Shown here one piece after another: positions 1-10,450 of a stretch of DNA of 64,000 bases (the stretch's first letter is position 1; every line of letters starts with the position of its first letter). This stretch comes from Sequoia sempervirens. Its lineage: Eukaryota > Streptophyta > Pinopsida > Cupressales > Cupressaceae. The stretch covers positions 567,203,742 to 567,267,741 of the forward strand of contig VDFB02193867.1 of NCBI GenBank assembly GCA_007258455.2. The letters run 5' to 3'. The notes beneath the pieces are model-generated. The model made no database searches and was not told the DNA's origin. It was given only the letters and a program-made list of their open reading frames with translations. Both the position numbers and the translations under genes were made by a program.

Positions 1-2
1 CA

Positions 3-560
3 TGGGTCTATTTTTTGCAACATAAATCTAAAGCTTTTGATAAGTTTTTGTTGTTTAAGGCCCAGGCTGAAAATGAGAGTGGACACGTGCTTAAGGTCCT
101 AAGGTCAGATCAAGGAGGAGAGTATACCTCTAATTTATTTGTGAATTTTTCCAAGAAAAATGCCATCAAGAAGGAGCTAACAGCTAGTTATACTCTGCAG
201 CAAAATTTAGTGGCTAAAAGGAAGAATAGGACCATCGTGGAGATGGCAAGGATTCTGATGAAAGCAAAGGGACTTCCTATTGAATATTGGGGAGAGGTTA
301 TAGCAACAGTTGTTTATTTGATTAATAGAAATCCAACAAAGGTGATCTGTGACAAGATACCTCAAGAGGAATGGAAAGGACGCAAGTGGACAGCTGAGCA
401 CTTGAGAGTGTTTGGGTGTGTTACATATGCACATGTGCCTAAAGAAAAGAGGCAGAAATTGGATGACAAGGGTGAAAAATGCATTTTCACAGGCTATAGT
501 GAAGATTCCAAAGCCTATTGGCTATACAATCCAAGCACTAGTCAAAAACATATTCATTAG
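3..560 (+). pseudogene. Copia integrase core, C-terminal part, catalytic Glu replaced
   Basis: This is the end of the integrase catalytic core of a copia polyprotein. LRSDQGGEYTS carries the second catalytic Asp. The usual NGVAERKNRT block reads NLVAKRKNRT here (about nt 205-231), so the third catalytic residue, Glu, has become Lys. Downstream the conserved FGCVTYAHVP and GYSEDSKAYWLYNP segments are recognisable. The frame breaks near nt 545 and continues in another frame as NIFISRDVEFLE. The protein would cut 3' LTR ends and join them to target DNA, but this copy would be inactive. The first catalytic Asp lies outside the window. Confidence 0.88.
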
Positions 561-1148
561 TAGGGATGTGGAGTTCCTAGAAGACAAGTCATGGGATGGA
601 GTGGTAGATTCTGACAGCTCAGAACCACTCTTGACAACTCCTGAAGAAGCAAAAAAAGAACATGAAGTTTAGCAAGATGAGTCTATAGATGCTCCTGAAA
701 GCATCAGTCGAGCTCCTAAAAGCTCCCGACAGCTCCTGGCGGCTCCTGAAGCTGGAAGACAGTTAGCAAGATAGTCAGGCAGACTGTCATAATCAGATAG
801 AGGATTGGCTCTTGAAGCTACCAGTTGAGCTCCTAAAAGCTCCCAACAGCTCCTAAAAGCTCTTGAAGTGAGCAAACAGAAAGGAAATTAGCCAAATACA
901 GCCAGAAGATTGGCTCCCAAAAGCTTCGAAAGATCGGCTCCTGAAGAGCTCCTAAAAGCTTCGGGAGAGCTCTTGAAATCACCAGTAGAGCTCCTTAAAG
1001 CTCCTGAACCTACTTGCTCAATACAACAGCAACGATAGTGAAAGTTCAGAACCACCTCTCGCCTCCCTAATGCCAAAGAAGACCAAGAGTCTAAGGGAGA
1101 TCTACCAGAATGAAAGGTATGATGAAGAATTTGATGAGAGTGTGAATT
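560..1148 (+). pseudogene. Copia integrase-RT linker with AGCTCCTGAA-type word repeats
   Basis: Between the integrase tail and RT the polyprotein has a variable linker. From about 690 to 1010 the DNA is a degenerate array of words such as GCTCCTGAA, GCTCCTAAAAGC and AGCTCCTGG, giving repeated APKSS- or APES-like peptides in one frame, with stops. Similar words recur in this element's LTR (about 3100-3215) and in a fragment near 10.26 kb. The linker is coding by position; the repeat expansion itself has no known function. Confidence 0.7.
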
Positions 1149-2700
1149 TTGCATTATTTTCTCATGGTGATTCTCATTTATTTTGAAGAAGCTATGAAAG
1201 AGGAGAAATGGTGTGAGGCCATGGATGAGGAGATAGATGCAATAGAGAGGAACAACACATGGGAATTAATAGATTTTCCTCCCAACAAGCAAGTTATTGG
1301 GGTGAAATGGGTCTACAAGACCAAATGTAATGTCAAAGGAAGGATATACTGACAAAAGGAAAGATTAGTTGTCAAGGGGTACAAACAACAGTTTGGGAGA
1401 GATTATAATGAGACATTTTCCCTTGTTGCAAGGATGGAAACCGTGCAGGCAGTCTTAGCAATCACAGCCCAGCACGTGTGGAAGGTATTTCAAATGGATG
1501 TGAAGTCTTCGTTCCTTAATGGAGTGTTGAATGAAGAGGTTTATGTGGAGTATCCATTTGGATATGAAGTTTCGAGTCAAGAACACAAGGTGTATAGGCT
1601 GAAGAAAGCTCTTTATGGGCTGAAGCAATCTCCACAAGCATGGTACAGTAGGATTGGCTCATATTTGATGAGCAATGGCTTTAGCAAAAGTGATGGTGAG
1701 CCCACTCTATACATCAAGGTAGAAAATGGTAAGGTTTTGATTGTTGTCTTATATGTTGATGATTTAGTTTTTACTAGGAATGATGATTTCCTCATTGCTG
1801 ATTTTAAAGAGGCCATGAAAAGAGAGTTTGAAATGATAGACTTAGGTCTCTTGAGATATTTTCTAGGCATAGAAGTAAAATAAATGCATGATGGTATATT
1901 TATCTCTCAAGAAAAATATACAAATGAGATCTTGAAGAGATTTAGGATGCTTGAAAGCAAGCCTACCCCAACACCAATAGCCATATAGGTCTGAAGTTGA
2001 GCAAGGAAGATTGTAGCAGCAATGTGGATCTGACCCTGTTTAAGAGTTTGGTTGGAAGATTAATGTATTTAATAGCAACTAGACTTGATATAATGCACAG
2101 TGTGAGTCTTATTTCCAGGTTTATGGAGACTCCATGAGACACCCATTGACAAGCAGGTAAAAGAATCCTGAGGTATGTGAAAGGCACCAAAGGATATGGC
2201 ATTTTGTACACAATAGCAAAAGAGTTTGGGCTGGTTGGATACACGAACAGTGATTGGGCAGGAAGTTTGGATGATAGGAAGAGCACATCGGGCTATATGT
2301 TTCATCTGGGTTTGGGAGTCATTTCATGGGCTTCCAAGAAACAACCTATAGTTTCCCTATTTATAGTAGAGGTTGAGTATATAGCAGAAAATGTAGCAGC
2401 ATGTCAAGCTATTTGGCTAAGAAGAATCTTGGCAGATTTGAAGGAAGAACAAGAGGATGGAACAGTAATCTTTTGTGACAATGTTTCATCGATAGCTTTG
2501 ATGAAAAATCTTGTGTTTCATGGAAGAAGCAAGCACATTGAAATTAGGTATCATTTTATTAGAGAATTGGTTGAGAATGATGAAATTAAATTGCATTTTG
2601 TAGGTCTGAGCAACAGCTAGCAGACATATTCACCAAGCCTTTGAGCAAGGATAGTTTCAAGCACCTGAGAACCAGATTGGGTGTTGTTGAGTTGGATTAG
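1149..2700 (+). pseudogene. Copia reverse transcriptase and RNase H, frameshifted
   Basis: The RT start is clear from WCEAMDEEIDAIERNNTWEL and IGVKWVYKTK. A stop at 1350 interrupts the block that normally reads KARLVVKGYKQ. FQMDVKSSFLNG, YGLKQSPQAWY and the catalytic YVDD motif (YVDDLVFTRN, about 1753-1782) follow, then a stop at 1881. After a frameshift, RNase H is seen in NSDWAGSLDDRKSTSGY and SKHIEIRYHFIRE. A last frameshift near 2605 leads into QQLADIFTKPLS and the end of the polyprotein at 2700. RT would copy element RNA to cDNA and RNase H would remove the RNA. At least four frame breaks make this copy non-functional. Confidence 0.92.
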
Positions 2701-2729
2701 GATTGATCCTATTTTTTCGGCTCAGGACC

Positions 2730-2739
2730 AAAGGGGGAG
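2730..2739 (+). other. Polypurine tract of the copia element
   Basis: AAAGGGGGAG lies 29 nt after the pol stop and directly before the LTR. This is the standard plus-strand priming site of copia elements. Confidence 0.85.
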
Positions 2740-3445
2740 TATTAGAAAATTGATTGTCCCTGAGCCTCTTCCCATTGATACTTACTTGTCAGGGGCATTC
2801 GATGCCTGCAACTGAAAGATTGTTTTGGGGATTTCCTTCCCCACTTGCTCCTGACGTGCACCTGAAGATTGCAATAGAATTAATGAAGTTGGGAATTTTT
2901 GAATTTCAATTCAATGCTGGTAGGTGATTTCGAATTTGAGAGGGAATGTTTGTTGAAGACAAAAAGAATGCAGGCAGATTATTCTATCAGTTGGGAAGAC
3001 TTAGTTGTAAATCTGGAGAAGTTGAATTCCTAAGCAACAACAGTCTAAAGGGAATGTTCTTTATTCTCTGTGTGATTTAGAGAATGTTTTTCTATGTGGG
3101 CTTCTGAAAGCTCCTAAACAGTAGCAGCTATTTTTTTTGTGTGTAAGTAGAGATTGCTCCTGAAGAGCTCTGTGTAGCTCATTCTAGTGAGCTCCTAGTA
3201 GCTCCTGAAGTTATCTATTTTTGGTTGAGCAGTTGATTACTCCTAGCAGATTGAAGTTCATAGCCTAGAGTTAGCTTTCAGTAGTTTAAGTTTTATCTTT
3301 CCTGTATTGTTCATTTCTAGTTATTGAATAGGAAGCAAAGTTGCATGTCTCCAAGTTTATTGCGCATTTTGATTTGTGTATTTTCAGTTTGGCTGGAAAA
3401 CAGAGTAGCAGCTTTGTGGCTTTCATTTTGTTTAAAAATTTGACA
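2740..3445 (+). repeat. Copia LTR, about 706 bp
   Basis: The left end TATTAGAAAA follows the polypurine tract and looks like a decayed TGTTAG end; a related TGTTAGAAATCAG start occurs at 10250. The right end TTTGACA is followed directly by a PBS-like sequence. The LTR contains several AGCTCCTGAA-type words (about 3100-3215). I could not place the TATA box or poly(A) site with confidence. Confidence 0.8.
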
Positions 3446-3560
3446 TGGTATTAGAGCATTAGAAGTCTTTACAAAACTAAAATGGGAAATAGTAGCAATG
3501 CATGCAGTTGTACCAATTGATTTTGTCACTGATTTATTTGGCACCATACTATTTTGATCA
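3446..3560 (+). other. Copia PBS-like site and gag-start remnant after the LTR
   Basis: TGGTATTAGAGC matches the usual copia PBS (TGGTATCAGAGC, complementary to initiator Met tRNA) except for one base. About 35-50 nt downstream are ATG codons; the frame from 3498 reads HAVVPIDFVTDLFG, which resembles the start of a copia gag, then stops. Sequence beyond about 3560 is not recognisable. Confidence 0.6.
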
Positions 3561-4266
3561 CATGTTTGTGTGTTGTCCAAAAGTTGGAGAAGCAAAAGCA
3601 TTTTGTTTGATTCTTTTATGTGCGTGCTTGTAGGTGATGCATATTTACTGGCCTTGTGTGTAATATTTTAATCACAGATCTGTCAATCTCCTCCACGGCT
3701 TCTCCTTTTTGTCAAGCATAAAATCTTCATATACCCACGCCAATGACAACTGTCGGTGATGTAATTCTTGAATCCATTTTCCAAAAAAAAGAATAAAGCA
3801 ACTTCATTTAAAAAGGCAAACAAAACAATGATTTACTTCAACTCTTATAGTTGCATTTCATTTCACCCAAGAAAGATGTAAAGTTAATGTTCGTTGAGTC
3901 AATTGATTTATAGATACCCCATAAATGGGATCGAATTTCTTGTTTAGTAATTAGTCCATTTGGTAGGTAACCTAATAATCACATTGTCGCTCTTAATTTT
4001 ATACTAACCAAATAAATAATTAATATTTTTCAATCTCCAAAATACAAGATATAAAAGACCTTGCTTCCAAGCTTTTCCATGCAACACCAGGTTGGGTTGG
4101 GTTGGATTGGGTGGATAGCTAATAATAAATTAGGGAATATATAAAATATTGCATTAAGAATATGTTTATTTACTATCAAGAAATATAACAAATTTATAAT
4201 AACAAAAAATATATATATTTGGAAATATTAATGGATTGATTTTTATTTATTTTGATTAAGTGGTAG

Positions 4267-4314
<48 letters not shown>

Positions 4315-6558
4315 GTTAGAAATGAATCAAAATATATTTAAAAAATATTTTGAAGGTTAATTTTAATGGATTATTAAGAAATATTTTAAGGAGATTAGTG
4401 TATTATGTGTCATTAGAGATTGTAGAAGGTTATCATCATTACACCATTTTTAAAAATTCTTATGTTGAGACATATTTAGTTATTTTAAACCTTTAAATCA
4501 ATTTCTTCTTATAAAGTTAACCAAGTTTGTCTGGGTGATTCTAATATAAGTATTAATGCTCTTTTGAAATATTTTTCTCATAATAAGGATATTAAAAATA
4601 CTTTTAAGATAATATTGGGACACTTTTAATTGTTTGGAAGAGCATATAATTCATAGACTTTCTTAACTATCTTTGGAATCGATACAGATGATCATATAAT
4701 AATTTATAGTTCTTTTAATAAGTGAGGCAAGCTTATAAAATTTTGGGAAATTGGTTCCTATAAGGGATGATCAAATCATCATTCCCAATATAATCATTTT
4801 ATTTCATGACTCTTCTATTGATACCAATCCATTCTAATGATTGTAAATTTGATGGTTGATAATACTTTTCTTTTGTGGAAAGTTGCATGTGTCCTTTTGC
4901 ATGTTTTATTAACATAGTTGAAGTCTATTTGAGTCACATTACACTTGGTATGTTTTGCACTTACTCTAGTGATTTGTGTTGTCAATTTTGGTCTATATGC
5001 TTGAAGTTGCAATGAAGCCGTTATTCTTATTTTCTAAAAAAAGGAAATAGCCTTTAGAGGACCTATCATTGATGTCATGTTGAAGAAACTTTTTATCATT
5101 TAATTTGATTTGGTTGAAGTTTCCTTTGAAGAAGTTACATGGACTGATTACTTGGAGTTGGATATGTAAAGCCATGTCAATTTTGAGGTGGCTTCCTATC
5201 TTCTCTTAAACATGCTTAAATTGGTGGAAAAATAAAATGGTCATGACAAAGGTTGCAGAGTGTCTTATGTGGTTTATTTTCAAAGGCAACTTTAAATAAA
5301 TTTTGGAGCTAGCATGGAATGTTTTGATGGAGCAACTCTTAGTTTCTCCTCAATTAGTTCAAAGGCTTGGTTTCAACAAGCACATTCCAAGAACTTGAAA
5401 AGAAAGGTTTTGGTTATGGTGCATTAGATGAAAGCAATTACAAATATGTTGTGGAAGAGTCTCTCCCTTTGGTGCTAATATTGTTCATTCACTTGCAAAG
5501 AGTAATAAACATTCATTCACTTGTATAAGGTTGTTCCACCTAATGGACTCAAAGATTAGAAAACTAAGTCCATCTTAAATTACTAATCATACCAATTCAA
5601 ATGCAAAGAGATTGTAACATGATTTGGTAGGGGGGTAGCAAGAGGAAACATAAAACATGGTTGGCTAGAAGGATTGTGTGGGCAACTTGTATCTGACCTA
5701 CTTTGGAAAGTAATCAATTGGTCCACAAGAGCAATTTGATCTTTAACTTATTCATAAACTATTTCCTCATATTGATTATGGTGATACCTATCCCAAAGAG
5801 GATACCTAAATTCTTGGATATCTTACCATGTTGCAATAGGTACCATTCTTTGTAAAGCGAGGGGTGGTGGATAGAGGGTGAGTAAAATAATTCTATTTTA
5901 TACATTATTAAATTAATATTTGACAAGCTTCTACTAAAATCAAACAACCCATCATTTACAAATGATCCAAATTATATTCAACCCTAAACTTATCTCCCAT
6001 ATTTAATTACTCTTCGTTAATACTAATATTCAATTTTCTCTTTAAAAAATTATTTGTTAAAAGACTACTTTTCCTTGACCTAACACCCTTAGTACCTTGA
6101 TTAGTATTGCCATCCAACAATTCGACCCAAGGAAAAAGATTCAAATTAATCTTCCCCATTAAGTGACTCCATGGGATTCTTCCATAGGACCATCCTTTCT
6201 CTATCTATGTACCTTCTCATTCAATTTTTTTGAAAAACATTATTCATTATCTTTCTATGCCCCACATCTCTCTCTCTACATTGTAAATTCCCTCGCATAC
6301 TGCACGTCTTCTTCTGTTACATTACTACCAAGTACTTGAGCTGCCACAATTATTGACCGCTTTCCTTACTCTGCAATTCCCGTAATTACTCACAGGATCC
6401 AACACAAAATTCTTGATCGCCCATTCCTGCTAAATTTACTCTGAAGCACAAAAAATAAGTTTTCTGCCCCCAAAAATCGATCCAACGGCCACTTAAAAAT
6501 TAATGTAAATTCTTCTCCCAATTCATGAATACAAAAATCAGTGTATGATTATTTGGGC
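3561..6558. other. AT-rich intergenic stretch with a (TA)n microsatellite
   Basis: No supported gene. The stretch is AT-rich with only short unrelated ORFs. It holds a perfect (TA)22 run at 4269-4312 and a GGTTGGGTTGGATTGGG stretch near 4090. From about 6230 the DNA becomes richer in C and T, which could be leader or promoter DNA of the host-gene fragment that follows, but I see no firm promoter motif. Confidence 0.5.
4269..4312. repeat. (TA)22 microsatellite
   Basis: Uninterrupted TA dinucleotide run, read directly. Confidence 0.98.
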
Positions 6559-6944
6559 ATGGCGACAACCGCATTCAAATCCACAACGATAAGCTAGCTT
6601 AATTCTATTCCAGCTAGCTTAGTGATAAGCTCTCCGACTCTCATAATGTCAACACCGTAAGGGGCTCCAATGTAGAGCCCTTTATTAATATTGTGTATGG
6701 CTCCTCTGCAATGCTTGATACCTCGCCTGTCACAGAAACAAGAAGGGGAAGGTCAGTTTCTCGTCACCAGACGGATATAGCTACTAATAACCACTCCGAA
6801 GCGAAAATGTTGCCGAGGAGAGGCAGGTCAGTTATCAGAAATGGTGTCTCTAATCACAATGCAAACCCTCCCGATAATGGAAGGAGGAGGCAGCGTTCCG
6901 TGTCTATGGTTCGCCAACATTACTACAGTGACTCCACATCTGAG
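6559..6944 (+). pseudogene. Fragment of a plant Arg/Ser-rich (RRGRSVSR) protein gene
   Basis: Two pieces look like one host gene. An ATG at 6559 starts MATTAFKSTT and stops after 12 codons. From 6618 another frame is open to 6944 and reads NTVRGSN, then RRGRSVSRHQ, a second RRGRSVIRNG and GRRRQRSVSMVR, ending YYSDSTSEV. This spacing of RRGRSVSR and RRRxRSVS motifs before an acidic SDS.SE end is, from memory, a feature of a poorly characterised plant family with an MATTAFKSTT-like start. GAG/GTAGGA at 6944/6945 is a good splice donor. The middle of the family protein is missing and the frames disagree, so it is more likely a truncated copy than a working gene. No locus name is given because I cannot confirm one. 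Confidence 0.5.
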
Positions 6945-9700
6945 GTAGGATTTGATTAAAAGAAAAATGTAAAAAGCCAGATTTCAATAGATTTAGGGCT
7001 CCATTTGGTTTATTTGGGATAATATTTCAATAGATTTAGTGCTCTATCTCTCCCCATCTCTCCCTCCCTCTCCATATCTATCTCCCCCCTCTATATCTCC
7101 CCTATGAAGATTTTTGTTTAATGGGTTGGCCTTGATTTGTAGTAACTACTGTAGACAAGTACCCTGAAAGTCTATTGTCAAGTCTTTCATTTTGATTATA
7201 TAAATTTGCATAATTGTCTATAATAATCAAATCCATCAAAGCATCATGAAAGGTCGCAAATGGGTCTACTTCTTCGAAAATGTTACAATCATTTCGAAAG
7301 ATACGACAATGGAGAGACTTTATTAGGCACTCTATTATCTCCCTTGAAATCTTCCCTGAATTAATATGCATGCATCGCTTATTTGAAGCATGCATCTTGC
7401 GAGAGTAGTCTACACAACACCCAAACTCTTTGGGAATCTACATGGCACAAAGCAAAGACTGAGGGCTACCAACTTAGGATTATTGTTGTTGATGTTTATC
7501 AATCATGCCAATTGTAATTAATGTATTATGCTCGATAATGTAGTCATTAGAGATTTTTAATGTCTTATATTGGACAATGTCATCATTAGAGATCTTTTAG
7601 TAATGTATTGCTCGCAAAAGTTTTATTTTATATAACTAATATTAAGTGAGGTCCTTTACACATCGGATAATATTGGCGAGATATTTCATAATGATGTTTT
7701 GGCTTTTATGATATATAAATAAATCAAGGGGTTGAGATTTAGGTGTTAATGGAATTATTATTATAATATTATATTTTATTTAAATATAATAAAAGTTAGA
7801 TTTTCAATTTATAGAGTAATGTATTATAGGAATTGTATATTACAATTTTAAATAAATATAATAAGAAAAATTGAATATGTATAATGGTTTTTAAATATTA
7901 ATGATGATTTTGATTTCTATGTAGTGTATCCATAGCAAATTCAATGGAAGTCACTTTGACATTATTGCACGTCATACAATTTATTCGGCATAACCCATTG
8001 CACACCTAAAGTTCAATAGCTAGTTCTATATACTTTGAAATTAATTGTCTAGGTTTCCAAACTATATTTACTCTCTAAACTTAAATTATTAATTTATTTA
8101 GGAATTATTTCATTTTACTTTAACCAAAATCATCATTTGATTATTTCATTAATTGTTTTATATTTATTGTAAAAATCTAATAAACATTATAAATTTATAT
8201 TTATATATTTAAAAAAAGGATATCTTTATATTTAAAAAAATAATAATTAATATATATTCTCTATCACTATTGTAATGTGGAGAGAAAGCAAATATTATTT
8301 GTTTTATTGTTAATTATTTTGATCACAATCTTTCATATTTTCTCTATTTCATCTTTTAATAAATTAAAATTGACTCAAATATGATTATAAATAAATAAAT
8401 TGTATTCATTGCGCCACAATCTTTTGAAGAAAAAAAATGCCATTATCAAATAGTGACATGAAAATAAGTTTAGACTATTCTTTTTGTAGTTGAAATGAAA
8501 AAAGTAAAAAAAAATCATAACTTACGTCACATTAAGATATTTTCAAAAAAAATGAAAAAATAATATATTAAGAAATTTGGTCAAACTGTTATAATTCTAC
8601 CATCTCATTGATTCTTTTGATACCAAATGATAAAACTTTATGAATGTCTTAACATTTTTTTTTAAAAAATGAACATTGAATCTTTGATACCAACTTAATG
8701 AATAATACCAACTAATAAAATTTCACCAATGCATTAATATTCCTGCATACCAAAAAAATTAATAATCACTCACGAACCAAAATATATATATATATATATC
8801 CAAATTCTCCAGCATCACTAAGGGAGAGGAGCAAATTGCAGGTAGGGTAACTTTGAGCGAGGGGTCCACATTATCAACGTTTGAGTCGACATTTTTTTTG
8901 GCGAAAATTGGGCACGTTTATCAATGTTTTTGGATCATTTTTCAAAAACCACAAAAAAAGAGTCAAAAAAAGTCATGGACCGATAGTGGGTCACTAAGTC
9001 ATGTAATATTGGTATGCTGATGTGGCATTACATGATTAGTTAGTTTGTGTATTTTTTGAATTAAAGTGATTGGTGGTTGGATATTAAATATAAATTCATT
9101 GGCACTTTTATTGTCCAAAAATGGACCCCAGACTGTCCAAAATTAGACCTCGGACTATCCAAAACTATACCCACAATCAACTCCTTTCCTCCCTTATTGT
9201 AATGTATGAGAGTGATAGGAGTAAGCGATCTCAGTCATGGGCTAGTTGGGTATATAAATCTGAACTCTCCACTAGCGTTATTGCTACGAATAAATAAAGT
9301 TAGTCACCAGGGACTGAGGGGCAATGGGCAATGCATTTCATCAGGCCTTGACTTGAGATGACCTAGGGTCTAAAGGATAATGATAAAATATAAGGGATCA
9401 ATGCTTTTAATCTCTCTTTTCCGGGAATATTCTATGGAAAACCTAACCCACCCGATGCTTGCTCTAATTCTAGATGTCGGCTTAGCCTAATGAATGGGTA
9501 ATGATATATAATTTTTCTTTTTTTTCGTACGCAACACCTACTTTAAATTAAAGAAACACCACGTACATACAAAGTTGTTGAGCTAGAGCTTTTTATTTAT
9601 ATAAATACAAATAAATGTACCCATCCGTAACAAAGGTCAGTTGTCTGTTTTGTCTGTACTTAAGATTTTCCTCTATTAGATTAAGGAAATAAAAGAAAAT
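6945..9700. other. Intergenic or intronic AT-rich DNA
   Basis: It begins with a possible intron (donor at 6945) and a pyrimidine-rich CTCTCTCCC tract at 7040-7100. No convincing next exon was found. The rest is AT-rich with no supported coding region or clear element ends. Confidence 0.4.
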
Positions 9701-9710
9701 TAAAAAGCTA

Positions 9711-10245
9711 TTGACTTACGTTTTGATAAAAAGGTATTCATTTATTTCATGGACATGGATTCATAGAGTTGTACTAGAAGATACTAGAGTTTTATTTTCA
9801 AATATTACTATTTAATATGTTTTACTAATATATTGTTTTTATTTTTTGTTATAAACTTTTAAATGTTGATTTTTTTTAATTTTTTTTTCTATCTTTTATG
9901 TTGGTAACTTTTAACATCCACATTCCAAACTTGATTTATGATAGTAATGTATTATTGCCTTAAGTGACATTATAAATCTATTAACTTCAAGGTATTTATT
10001 TACCTCGTGAACATGGATTTCCAGAAGCTATTCTAGAAAATACTAGAGTTTTATTTTCCTTGAAATTTTACTATTAAATATGCTTTACTAATATTTTTTT
10101 TTTACTATTTATAATAAACTTCTAAAATTTATTATCTTTTTCATATAATTTTTTCTACCTTTCACATGGGTTCTAAAACTTTTACCATCCACATTCAAAA
10201 CTTGACCTATGATAGAAATGCATTATTGTCTTAAGTGACGTTATA
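9711..10245. repeat. Two diverged tandem copies, period about 265-270 bp
   Basis: Copy 1 (about 9711-9975) and copy 2 (about 9976-10245) share the same order of words: GGTATTCATTTAT / GGTATTTATTTAC, ACATGGATT, ACTAGAGTTTTATTTTC, AACTTGAT / AACTTGACC, and TAAGTGACATTATA / TAAGTGACGTTATA. They carry many substitutions and small gaps. No coding capacity is seen. Confidence 0.75.
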
Positions 10246-10249
10246 TTTT

Positions 10250-10450
10250 GTTAGAAATCAGTCTGCTCCTAACGGGTAATTCCAACTACTGTTTGCTCTT
10301 GAGAGCTCCTAATGCTACATTTTCTACTCCTGACTACTCGTGAAGGAGCCTCCTCTTTTTCTGCAGTTTTTCACTTCAATTATGTACAATTGTACGGGTA
10401 TCTCAGTTCTGGATTTTCTCCTGAAAGTGGCAGTTAAGTAGTGACTTTTA
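10250..10450 (+). repeat. Copia LTR-like fragment, related to the LTR at 2740
   Basis: It starts TGTTAGAAATCAG, which aligns with the decayed LTR start at 2740, and contains the same CTCCTAA, GAGAGCTCCTAA and CTCCTGA words. The right limit is uncertain and no internal element region follows, so it is a fragment or solo LTR. Confidence 0.5.

Larger units (their letters stand above)
1..3560 (+). mobile_element. Decayed Ty1/copia retrotransposon, 3' half with LTR and following PBS
   Basis: The order integrase, linker, reverse transcriptase, RNase H, polypurine tract, LTR is that of a Ty1/copia element read on the plus strand; gag, protease and the 5' LTR lie off the left edge. The coding part has several frameshifts and stops, so the copy is dead. 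After the LTR the sequence does not return to flanking DNA: a PBS-like TGGTATTAGAGC follows at once, then a short gag-like remnant. The LTR is therefore bordered by internal sequence on both sides. Confidence 0.9.
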
